This document shows positions 11,411 through 20,935 of a DNA stretch of 64,000 bases, one piece after another. The stretch's first letter is position 1. The number at the start of each line of letters is the position of its first letter. The notes beneath the pieces were generated by a model. The model ran no database searches. It was not told the origin of the DNA and was given only the letters and a program-made list of their open reading frames with translations. The translations under genes and the position numbers were made by a program. Source of the DNA: Myripristis murdjan (Eukaryota; Chordata; Actinopteri; Holocentriformes; Holocentridae); the NCBI RefSeq assembly GCF_902150065.1, contig NC_043983.1, forward strand, positions 9,346,821 to 9,410,820, in the 5' to 3' direction.

Positions 11411-13027
11411 CACTACCAATCAAAAGTTTGGACACACCTTCTCATTCAGTGTTTTTTCTTTATTTTTTACTACTTTCTACATTGTAGATCCATACTGAAG
11501 ACATCAAATATATGAAGCAAGATATATGGAATTATGTAGCAAAGAAAAAATTGTAAAATAACACTAAATATGTTTTATATTTTAGATTCCTCAAAGTAGC
11601 CACCCTTTGCTTTGTTGACAGCGCTGCAAACCCTTGGCCTTCTCTCAGTGAGCTACATGATGTAGTCACCTGAAATGGTATTCACTTCACAGGTGTGCCT
11701 TGTCAGGGTTCATTTGTGGAATTTCTTGCCTTCTTAATGGGGTTGGGACCATCAGTTGTGTTGTGCAGAAGTCAGGTTGGTACACAGCTCACAGCCCTAT
11801 TTGGCAACTGTTAGAATTCAAATTATGGCAAGAACCAATCAGCTAAGTAAAGAGAAACGACAGTCCATCATTACTTTAAGAACTGAAGGTCAGTCAGTCC
11901 AGAAAATTGCAAAAACTTTGAATGTGTCCCCAAGTGCAGTCGCAACAACTCTCAAGCGCTACGACGAAACTGGCACACATGAGGACCATCCCAGGAAAGG
12001 AAGACCAAGAGTCACCTCTGCTGCTGTGGATAAGTTCATCCGAGTCACCAGCCTCAGAAATCGCAAGTTAACAGCACCTCAGCACCTTAGAACCCCGATA
12101 AATGCCACACAGAGTTCTAGTGGCAGACACATCTCTACATCAACTGTGCAGAGGAGACTGCACGAATCAGGCCTTTATGGTCAAATAGCTGAAACCACTA
12201 CTAAGGAAAAGAAGAGATTTGTTTGGGCCAAGAAACACAAGGAATGGACATTAGACCAGTGGAAATCTGTGCTTTGGTCTGGTGAGTTCAAATTTGAGAT
12301 CTTTGGTTCCACCCATCGTGTCTTTGTGCAATGCAGAAAAGGTGAACGGATGGTCTCTACATGCATGGTTCACACCGTGAAGCATGGAGGAGGAGGTGTG
12401 ATGGTGTGGGGGTGCTTTGCTGGTGACACTGTTGGGGATTTATTCAAAATTGAAGGCACACTGAACCAGCATGGCTACCACAGCATCCTGCAGCGACATG
12501 CCATCCCATCCAGTTTGCGTTTTTTTGTGTCATTTATTTTTCAACAGGACAATGGCCCCAAACACACCTCCAGGCTGTGTAAGGGCTATTTGACCCAGAA
12601 GGAGAGTGATGGAGTGCTGCGCCAGATGACCTGGCCTCCACAGTCACCTGACCTAAACCCAATGGAGATGGTTTGGGATGAGATGGACCGCAGAGTGAAG
12701 GCAAAAGAGCCAACAAGTGCTCAGCATCTCTGGGAACTCCTTCAAGACTGTTGGAAAACCATTTCAGGTGACTACCTCATGAAGCTCATTGAGAGAATGC
12801 CAAGAGTGTGCAAAGCAGTAATCAAAGCAAAGGGTGGCTATTTTGAAGAATCTAAAATATAAAACATGTTTTGAGTTATTTCACATTTTTTTTTTGTTTA
12901 CTACATTATTCCATGTGTTCATTTATAGTTTTGATGCCTTCAGTGAGAATCTACAATGTACATAGTCATGAAAAAAAAGAAAAAAACATTAAATAAGAAG
13001 GCGTGTCCATACTTTTGACTGGTAGTG
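11411..13027 (+). mobile_element. Tc1/mariner transposon of the DD38E type, whole but with a damaged catalytic site
   Basis: Inverted ends (CACTACCAATCAAAAGTTTG left; mirrored at the right as ...TTTTGACTGGTAGTG) are flanked by TA at 11409-11410 and 13028-13029. The 1617-bp element holds one transposase frame. A sister copy lies at 48441-50069. The spacing between the second Asp and the Glu is 38 residues, which matches the DD38E group described as Intruder. Confidence 0.9.
11825..12862 (+). pseudogene. DD38E Tc1-type transposase, open frame but first catalytic Asp replaced by Gly
   Basis: The frame is open from ATG 11825 (MARTNQLSKEKR...) to the stop ending at 12862, 345 aa; an upstream ATG at 11756 is in frame but lies outside the family start. 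Order: paired helix-turn-helix DNA-binding domains (about 1-110, with the GRPR hook near residue 60), then the DDE nuclease. VLWSGEFKFEIFG stands where the family has VLWSDESKFEIFG, so the first Asp is lost. FQQDNGPKHTS keeps the second Asp and SPDLNPMEMVW keeps the Glu. It cuts and pastes its own element in active relatives; this copy should be catalytically dead despite the full frame. Confidence 0.85.
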
Positions 13028-13449
13028 TATATATCCTTAAACATTTTAGCATGAATTTCTTTTAGATATTCAAGGCAAGGCAAGGCAAGGCAAATTTATT
13101 TGTAGAGCACAATTCAACACAAGGTGATTCAAAGTGCTTTACAGAGACATTAAAAGCAACAAAACACAATTTAAAACAATAAAAACAGTCAATAAAAAGG
13201 GAAATAGAATTGGGAATGATAGCGAAAATAAAATACAGTAACATAAAATAAAAAGGGAAATAGAATTGCGAATGATAGTGAAAATAAAATACAGTAACAT
13301 AAAATATCAGCAGGCTCAGTACATTGCCTGAGCTATACGGACTTCCCGGTCACCCCCTGCAGGGATGCCGACAGCCCAACCTCTTGATTCCTTAGACTCT
13401 GAAATCTCTCCTATTGGAGATTTCAGTCCGGACTCAGTCCTCAGCCCTG

Positions 13450-14215
13450 GAATCTCTGACATTTGACATCGGAACTTTTCCAGACATCAGAACCTTTTCC
13501 CGACATCAGAACTTTTCCTGACATCAGAACTTGCACTGACATCAGAACCCTTTCCCGAAGTCAGAACTTTTCCTGACATTCCTGACATCAGAACCTTTTC
13601 CCGACATCAGAACTTTCCCTGACATCAGAACCTTTTCCCAACATCAGAACCTTTTCCCGACATCAGAACCTTTTCCTGACATCAGAACTTTTCATCAGAA
13701 CTTTTCCTGACATCAGAAGCTTTTCCTGACATCAGAACCTTTTCCGGACATGAGAACCTTTTCCTGACATCAGAACTTTTCCTGACATCAGAACCTTTTC
13801 CCGACATCAGAACCTTTTCCCGACATCAGAACTTTTCCTGACATCAGAACTTTTCCTGACATCAGAACCCTTTCCCGAAGTCAGAACTTTTCCTGACATT
13901 CCTGACATCAGAACCTTTCCCGACATCAGAAATTTCCCTGACATCAGAACCTTTTCCTGACATCAGAACTTTTCCTGACATCAGAAGCTTTTCCCGACAT
14001 CAGAACCTTTTCCGGACATCAGAACCTTTTCCTGACATCAGAACTTTTCCTGACATCAGAACCTTTTCCCGACATCAGAACCTTTTCCCAACATCAGAAC
14101 CTTTTCCCAACATCAGAACCTTTTCCCGACATCAGAACCTTTTCCTGACATCAGAACTTTTCCTGACATCAGAACTTTTCCGGCATCAGAACTTTCCCTG
14201 ACACTAGACCCATTC
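13450..14215. repeat. minisatellite, unit about 18-20 bp (CATCAGAACCTTTTCCCGA)
   Basis: Roughly 40 head-to-tail units vary between CATCAGAACCTTTTCCCGA, CATCAGAACTTTTCCTGA and similar forms over about 765 bp. A larger period is visible: the run with CCCGAAGTCAGAACTTTTCC appears at about 13553 and again at about 13874. It lies between the ORF2 stop and the 3' tail of the L2 LINE, so it is part of that element's 3' region or expanded there. There are no unique spacers, so this is not a CRISPR. Confidence 0.9.
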
Positions 14216-14407
14216 TGACATCGCCCGCAGTGACATCAGGTCCTCTCCCAGCATCGGACTATTTGGCAATAATCTGGCATCACTTTAAGTGGAAAGAAAA
14301 GAAGTAGAAAAATAAAAGGCAACAGGTAGTCCTTGGAGTGCGAAGGAGGCATAAAACAACAGTGCATAGTTAAAAGGTACAGGCAATACAACAGGTAAGT
14401 ATTGAAT

Positions 14408-17335
14408 CTAAGAGTACGCTTCATTGAACAGTAGTGTTTTTAGCCCCGATTTAAAGGAGCTAACAGATTGAGCAGACCTCAGATCTACAGGAAGTTTGTT
14501 CCACAGGTGAGGAGCATAATAACTGAATGCTGCCTCACCTTGCTTGGTTCTTGTTCTTGGAACACACATCAAACCAGTTCCAGATGACTTTAGGGGTCTC
14601 GATGCTTCGTAGGGAACCAGTAGATCAAGCATGTATTTTGGTCCGAGACCATTCAGGGCTTTGTAGACCAGCAGTAAGATTTTAAAATCTATCCTTTGAC
14701 TCACAGGAAGCCAGTGTAGTGATTTAATGACAGGTGTAATATGGTCCAGTTTCCTGGTGTTTGTAAGGACTCTGGCGGCAGCGTTCTGAATCAGCTGCAG
14801 CTGTCTGATTGATTTTTTAAGGCCTGTAAATATGCCATTGCAGTAGTCCAACCTACTAAAAATGAATGCATGAATACTTTTTTCCATGTCTTGTTTAGAC
14901 AGAGACCCCTTAATTCTAGCAATGTTTTTCAGGTGATAATAGGCAGATTTAGTGATGAACTTTAAATGGCTGTTGAAGTTCAGGTCTGAGTCAATAATAA
15001 CACCAAGATTTCTTGCTTGATTTGTAGCTGTCAGTGACATAGAGCCAAGGTGAGCGCTGATCTTTGCCCTTTCTTTTTTTGGGCCAAAAATTAATACCTC
15101 TGTCTTTTCTGGATTTAGCTGGAGAAAATTCTGGCACATCCAGTCATTGATTTGATGAATGCAGCTACTCAATGAGAGTAAGGGACAGTAGTTATGTGAT
15201 GACACTGAGATATAGAGTTGTGTGTCATCGGCATATGTATGATAGGAGATGTTGTGATGTTCCATAATCTGGGCTAGGGGTAGCATATAGATGTTGAATA
15301 GAAGTGGTCCGAGAATGGACCCTTGAGGAACCCCACATGTGATCGTAGTTCGCTCAGATTTATGGTTACCAATTGACACAAAAAAGTCCCTATCTTGTAA
15401 GTAAGATTTGAACCATTGTAGCACAGTGCCGGTGAGTCCCATCCACTTTTCCAGTCTGCTAAGTAGTATATTATGATCAACTGTATCAAATGCAGCACTG
15501 AGATCTAGTAGTACCAGGACAGAGGATTTGCATGCATCATTATTCTGATGAATATCATTTAAGACTTTGATAAGTACAGTCTCAGTGCTGTGGTGTGGCC
15601 GAAATCCAGACTGAAATGTGTTAAAAAGATTGTCATGAAAGTATGGATTTGCTGGAAGACAACCCTTTCAATGATTTTCCCTAAAAATGGCAGATTTGAT
15701 ATTGGCCTATAGTTACTAATTGTTGTGGCGTCCAGATTTGATTTTTTTTAGAAGAGGTTTTATTACTGCAGTTTTCAAGGCCTGGGGAAACTGGCCTGCT
15801 TTAAGAGAAGTATTTATTATCTGCAGTACATCTGGAGCTATGCAGTTAAAAATGGTTTTAAAAAAGTTTGAAGGCAGAATATCAAGGCAGCATGTTGTGG
15901 GCTTTAATTTTGAAACTTTCTCTGTTAGAGTTTTGTAATCAAGGAGGCTAAAATGTCCTAGATTAGCCGGAGGACAGGAAGGCACAAGTGTTATCATTCC
16001 TGAGCTGGAACTGCACACTGCCTGTCTTATCTGCAATATTTTGTTTGTGAAGAAGGCTGCAAAGTCATTACATGACTTGTTGGACAGTAGTTCAGGAGGG
16101 AGTGATGCTGTGGGGTTGGTCAGTCTGTCCACTACAGAAAAAAGTGTGCGGGCATTATTACTGTTTCTATTGCTAATCTCTGAGAAATATGATTGCCTTG
16201 CATTCTTCAGTTCCTGATTATAGTTGCGAAGACTCTCTTTATAAATGTCGTAATATACCTGGAGATTGTTTTTTCGCCACCTGCGTTCAGCTTGTCTACA
16301 TAATCTTTTGTGTTCTTTAACCAGTGTGGCGTTCCTCCAGGGTGCCTTTTTTCTGCCTGACAGAACTTTGGTCTTAATTGGGGCGATAGAATCAATAACA
16401 GTCATAACATTGGAACTAAAACTGTTTACAAGGTCATCAACTAGAGCTGAGGGCAAGGTTGGTGATGGTGTAAAACCCTGGGTGAATAATGCACAGGTGT
16501 TATCATTTATGTAACGCTTACTGATCACCTCTTCTTCACTTTTCATAGTATTAGCAGGGGTGGTCATTTTAAACGAAACACAGTAATGGTCAGACAAAGC
16601 GACATCGTTCACCACAACCTCAGAGATATTAAGACCTTTGGAAATAATTAGATCTAATATGTGTCCTCTGTTATGTGTTGATTCTGTGACATGCTGAGAA
16701 AGCCCAAAGTTATCCAGGATATTTAAAAGTTCCTTAGCACACCCATCTGTAAGATTATCAACATGAATGTTAAAATCTCCCACTAAAACAAAACAGTCAA
16801 AGTCCATGCACACAATAGACAGCAATTTTGCAAACTCATCAAAAAACCTTGCATTATATTTGGGGGGTCTGTAGATGGTCACAAAAATTGCTCAACAGGG
16901 AGTTTTTAACTGAGTGGCAACATATTCAAAGGAGTCAAATTGACCATAAAACATTTGCTTGCACTGGAAGCTGTCCTTGAACAGGGTGGCAACTCCGCCA
17001 CCTCTCTTGTGTATTCTCGCTTCACAAAAGAAACTAAAATTTGGAGGGGCTGTCTCAATCAAAACTGCTGCACTATTTTCCTGACCTAGCCACGTTTCAG
17101 TTAAAAACATAAAATCAAGTTTGTGCTTGTTAATAAGATCGTTGATTATGAACGATTTACCAGCCAGAGACCTGATATTTAAAAGTGCTAATTGTAAAAC
17201 ATTAACTGGCCTAAGTTTAGAGACAGACTGTGACTGACATGAGATACATATCAGATTTGATGAGTTGGCTGTCCTTGATTTTCTGCAATTGTTTTTATTT
17301 TTGCCATGCCGCCGGCTGTGTGAAATTGCCAGCAT
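14408..17335 (-). pseudogene. L2 LINE ORF2 (endonuclease and reverse transcriptase), frame-broken
   Basis: On the minus strand the frame from 17335 has LLNIRSLAGK and FLTETWL (endonuclease Glu). The next frame from 16882 has VGDFNIH and LSDHYCVSF (catalytic Asp/Asn and SDH), then the linker and KTAVIKPLLKK. After a damaged stretch (about 15716-15500) the frame 15442-14408 has CGVPQGSILGPLLF, HTYADDTQLYISV (the catalytic YADD), NLGVIIDSDLNF, SRLDYCNGIF, LHWLPVSQRI and LWNKLPVDLRS. ORF2 of this clade primes reverse transcription at a nicked target. At least two frameshifts separate the blocks; the motif residues themselves look intact. Confidence 0.85.
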
Positions 17336-18489
17336 AAGGGGGAAAGCAGCATGGTGACTGTCCTATCTCTTCTTTTCTTGACATTCTTGCTGGGACAAAG
17401 ACAATCTCTGCAGGCTTCTTGTAATGTGGAGGACAGAATCGCAGGCCGTGACGTCATCATCATGGGAGGCGGTTGTTGTTGTGGGAGCAGTAACTGTCTC
17501 TCTGTCTGCTCCCTGTGTGCTGACCTTCCTGCTTATCAGTGCATATAAGTTCTGATAAGACGACTCGATGGTGTGACGTATGTTGGACCCAAGATGTCTG
17601 GAGCCAAGGTTGTTTGGATGAATCCCGTCTGGCATGAAGCGGCTTTTTCTGTTCCAAAAAATATTAAAATTGTCAATAAATCCAACCTGTTGCTCGTAAC
17701 AGGCTGATGACAGCCATGTGCTTAAGCCAAGGAGTCTGCTGAAGGACTTGCAACCTCTGCCGAGTGTTGGGATAGGTCCAGAGATGTAAGACACTCCTGA
17801 GTGAAGTTTTTTAAGTGTTTCCAACAAAAACAAAAAGTCTTTCTTTAGGGTCTCAGACCCAGATTTATTCTTGAGGATGTCAAATGAGCCAGCATGACTA
17901 ACAATCTTCTTAATATGTGGCCGTGTAGACATGATGTCAGGTAGCATAGCTGCCACCTCTCTGACTGATGTGTTATTCACAGTTAGATTTTCAGTCCTGG
18001 CCATTTCCACCTGCCTTGTTATAAAATCCCCAAGCAGAATAGTGTCTATCTTCTTAGCTTTGTTTTTGGCAGAATGCTTTCTGGCTCTCGGCCTGGCACT
18101 GGCTTGTGACCCACTAACTTTTTTATTGTTCAGTCTCATAGTCTCACCTTTATGAGTTGAGGGACTCTTTTTCCTTCGTCGCTGCTCTGTTTCCATGGTG
18201 TGTGCGGGGGGGGGGGACACAGAGCCGTCCACACGGGGGGCCTGCCGGCTGTCAGCCGGGAGGGGGGCTGCCGGCAGAGGAAGACTCCCAGACTGGGGAG
18301 ACATGGGACGGGCTGCATCATCCTTGAGCTCGTCGGAGTCCGGCGCTTCGAGCTGTGATGACAGAGGCTCAAATCTGTTGGAGGGGCTGAGGTGGGATGA
18401 GAGACCAAGTGAAGTCCTTTTTTTGCCCCTTAACACCACCTCCGACCATCGCAGCTTACGACGGGGCGTTGAGCTGCTGGGCTCCGGAG

Positions 18490-18618
18490 GAGAAGATAGA
18501 TAGATATACTTTATTGATCCCAACCAGGGAAATTCTGGAAAGGTTGATGCATTGGCCGGGAATCGAACCCGGGCCTCCCGCGTGGCAGGCGAGAATTCTA
18601 CCACTGAACCACCAATGC
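18490..18618 (-). mobile_element. tRNA-Gly-headed SINE inside L2 ORF1
   Basis: The first 71 bases on the minus strand (18618 to 18548) form a complete tRNA-Gly(GCC) cloverleaf. It is followed by a LINE-like tail, GAATTTCCCTGGTTGGGATC..., ending in an (ATCT)n run at 18490-18505. The tail type, the position inside a LINE reading frame and the simple-repeat end argue for retroposition. I see no convincing target duplication. It splits the coiled-coil part of ORF1 from the linker. Confidence 0.75.
18548..18618 (-). tRNA. tRNA-Gly(GCC)-identical sequence, head of the SINE
   Basis: Starting at 18618: acceptor GCATTGG pairs with CCAATGC, D arm GTTCAGTGGTAGAATTC, anticodon loop with GCC, T arm CCCGGGTTCGATTCCCGG, discriminator A at 18548. 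The B box GGTTCGATTCC is perfect. No intron, no mismatches in stems. It has no TTTT terminator close by (first run is CTTTCC), which favours a SINE head over a working gene. Transcription cannot be excluded. Confidence 0.7.
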
Positions 18619-19032
18619 TTGATAAGAGGCAGGATCCCAGGCCAGTGTGTCCTGAAGAGCAGCTTTTAACGATGAGATCTGTAGAGACTGCTCATGAGCC
18701 ACGTTCAGGGTGTTTGACAGCAGCTCAGATTGGGACTTGAGTTCCGCTGAGAGCTTTCGGATGTCTTCTCTGAGATTGGCAATAATCCTGTCTTTCCTAA
18801 CGAGTTGGTTTTCATCTAGAGGGCTGGATGTAGCCATCTGCTTAGCAAACCAAGCTAGGTTGCTACAGGCAGTCTGACTGTGACCGAGTAAAGTGGCAAA
18901 AATCACTCTTCAATGGCGGTAAAAATGGTAAAAAATAAATAAAAGCCCCACAGAAAGTTATGTGGTGATAGAAAATGATTAAAAATGATTAAAAGCTTAA
19001 GTAAAGTAAGTAAAGGAAAGAAAAGCAGAGAG

Positions 19033-19430
19033 CATTAGGAATAGTGGAGTAGCGTAAGATGAGAGAGAGACTTAATACAAGAAGGAGGCTGAGAATTCTT
19101 CCAAATTAAGACACCAAACAGGCTGAGGGTGAAGCCTCTGTCTCGTGGCAAGAAAAACAGACTCATGGACTCATGGACAGAATCTGATCAAACGTAGCTA
19201 CAGTAGGCTACCGCCTGTTGAAGACCAGAGTCTGCTGCTGGAGGACCAACAGTAACCTGTAGCCCACTGGGGACAAGGCGAGGGCAGGCTTCAAGGAAGA
19301 GGGCAACTGAGGCTGAGATTGGCTGTGGTCTGAGACGAGTGGGGAGGAACTGGATGAGACACAGGGTAACAAGCCACTAAAGCAAAGTGATGACCACCAG
19401 GATCAGAACAATGGGAGAGGTCAGTCAAAA
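19033..19430. repeat. intergenic spacer block shared with 44205-44500
   Basis: Phrases such as CTGTTGAAGACCAGAGTCTG and ACCTGTAGCCCACTGGGGAC recur in the same order at about 44360-44440. It is therefore ancestral spacer DNA duplicated with the P450 genes. No gene is seen in it. Confidence 0.75.
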
Positions 19431-19448
19431 ATTGTAAAATGTCACACA

Positions 19449-19484
19449 GAATGGGCACTTTACTGTGCAGTAAAGTGCCCATTC
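19449..19484. repeat. perfect 17-bp inverted repeat with 2-nt loop
   Basis: GAATGGGCACTTTACTG, TG, then its exact reverse complement. A related, imperfect hairpin follows at about 19564-19595. Both are in the spacer before copy 2, next to an L2-like 3' piece. Function unknown. Confidence 0.8.
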
Positions 19485-19639
19485 CTCATTTTTCCAATTT
19501 TGAAGATAATCACACCAGAATGGTTTCAATTTGTAAAGTTTGTAAAATGAAGAATGGGCACAGAATGGGCACTTTACTGCACAGTAAAGTGCAGAAAAGC
19601 CCCAGGATGCTCTGGTGTTCTGTTGTTGTCATTTGTCTC

Positions 19640-19860
19640 TTGTCCTTATCTCCCTGTCTCTGTCTCTTTGTCTCTCTCTGCCCTTTCCAACCCAACCAGT
19701 AGAGGTAAATGACCGCCCGCCCTGAGTCTGGCTCTACCTGAGGGTTCTTCCCGTTGTAGGGGAGTTTTACCTCGCCACTGTTTTTTTTTTAGCATCAAAT
19801 CACAACAAATTGATTTGATGACGCTTTACAGGTAGAGCAGGTAAAGCCTCGCTCTAAAAA
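19640..19860. repeat. L2-type 3'-UTR fragments
   Basis: The words CCCTGAGTCTGGCTCTACCTGAGG and GGGAGTTTTACCTCGCCACTG are a degraded form of a common 3' region of fish L2/CR1 LINEs. The following part (19790-19860) reads as the same family in the opposite direction (TTGTTGTGATTTGATGCT on the minus strand). This is repeat debris without coding capacity. Confidence 0.5.
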
Positions 19861-19988
19861 TTAGAGAAGTAAAAAACAAACTGGGACAAATGACAACAAC
19901 AGAACACCAGAGCATGAATGTGAATATGAATATGAGTGTGTGAAGGCAAAATATGAAACAAGAAGACCAAACCCCAACTACATATATA

Positions 19989-20590
19989 ACAGCTTATTTG
20001 ACTTATTTTCCACCTCACCATCCAAATCTAAAATAGGGTCTCTGCAGTAGGGTTAATAATGAACACAATATTAACTTAAATATTTAAACAATATAAATAC
20101 AAGTAACATATGGTACTAATAAACTCGTGCCATTTGTGCGCAACTGCGGGGGAGGGGGGGTTACAGTCAGACTGCACGGCCCGGTCGGGAATGTCTCACG
20201 GCCTGGTACCGGTCTGCAGACCGGTGGTTGGGGACTGCTGACGTAGATTATCAAACACGGTGCATTGTTTGGCTTTGAAATAAACTCCATGTGTGCCAGA
20301 TGTTTCATTAAATTCGACGTGTTACCTCCCTTGCATGGCGTTGCTTTAAGTTATCTGTTGCATGTCGCAGAGTCTGCATCCTCCTTAGACATGAAATGTA
20401 GCCAAACCTTGGAGCGTTTTGCCTTTGGCATCTTTATTGATCCTCTCACTATTAGTTCTGATCAACAAGTGTGCGGAGTAGCGGCACTGACGTCACGTTC
20501 AACAACCGCAAATTGATGCCGGAACACCAGCGGCCGGCACCGAAATGAGGCACCGCGTTTCGGTACCCAACCCTACACTGCAGTATAGCT
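19989..20590. repeat. 5' flanking hAT-like block of copy 2
   Basis: This is the counterpart of 100-735, with CTGCAGACCGGTGGTTGGGG and the CGGCCGGCACCG words. A stretch of about 75 bases present in copy 1 (about 640-715) is missing here. It ends about 350 bp before the copy 2 start codon. Confidence 0.5.
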
Positions 20591-20935
20591 TAGTTGTTTG
20601 ATATGTCAGGACATTATGGACAGTTGCATTTTGGAATCACCACACACTCAGTTCAGTTGTTTTCTTGGCTGTTGACTCAAAATTGAACCTTTGTTCACTG
20701 CTGACTTTGGACAATATGTCCTCATACCCTAAAATTACGCTTGAAGGTTCCATTGTTGCATTATAATAATGGCAACTGATTAACAGTGTTTGAGGTATGC
20801 AACTTCCACCAAAGAACAAGGTCAAATTCCAGTAAATGTTACACCAACAGAACAGTGAGAACATTAAAAGTCACACACGATTGAAAAACAGTTCACATTC
20901 AACGGAGCTGAGCTACAAAAACTCTTGTTTGCAAA

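Larger units (their letters stand above)
17363..18906 (-). pseudogene. L2 LINE ORF1 with coiled coil and SGNH esterase domain, split by a SINE
   Basis: Minus-strand 18906-18620 encodes a heptad-rich coiled coil (KDRIIANLREDIRKLSAELK...). After the SINE, 18487-17363 encodes a proline/serine-rich linker, a basic stretch, and an SGNH-type esterase domain: DTILLGDFITRQVEMAR (block I), HAGSFDIL (where relatives have GTND), and DGIHPNNLGSRHLG (catalytic Asp-His block). Esterase-bearing ORF1 proteins are established in CR1/L2 LINEs. The nucleophile Ser of the GDS motif reads Phe (codon at 18023-18025) and the block III Asn reads Phe, so esterase activity should be lost. The frame otherwise stays open past the SINE. 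Confidence 0.8.
13072..19032 (-). mobile_element. nearly full-length L2/CR1-type LINE
   Basis: The 5' end is near 19032 and the 3' end at 13072, with a repeated GCCTT tail (AGGCAAGGCAAGGC on the plus strand). Spacer 2-3 has the empty site: cattttagcatgaatttc near 44175 runs straight on to aatagtggagtag near 44206, whereas here those two flanks are 6 kb apart. ORF1 (coiled coil plus esterase) and ORF2 (endonuclease plus reverse transcriptase) are recognisable but broken. A SINE sits in ORF1 and a minisatellite in the 3' region. It was inserted after the segmental duplication, or lost cleanly from the other spacer. Confidence 0.88.

Noticed and set aside
13450-14215. CRISPR-like array
   Set aside because: Units are contiguous with no unique spacers, the genome is eukaryotic, and the array belongs to a LINE 3' region.
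18548-18618. Functional tRNA-Gly gene
   Set aside because: The fold is perfect, but it lies inside a LINE ORF1, lacks a nearby T-run terminator and continues into a retroposon-type tail. I list it as a SINE head with the tRNA call at reduced confidence.
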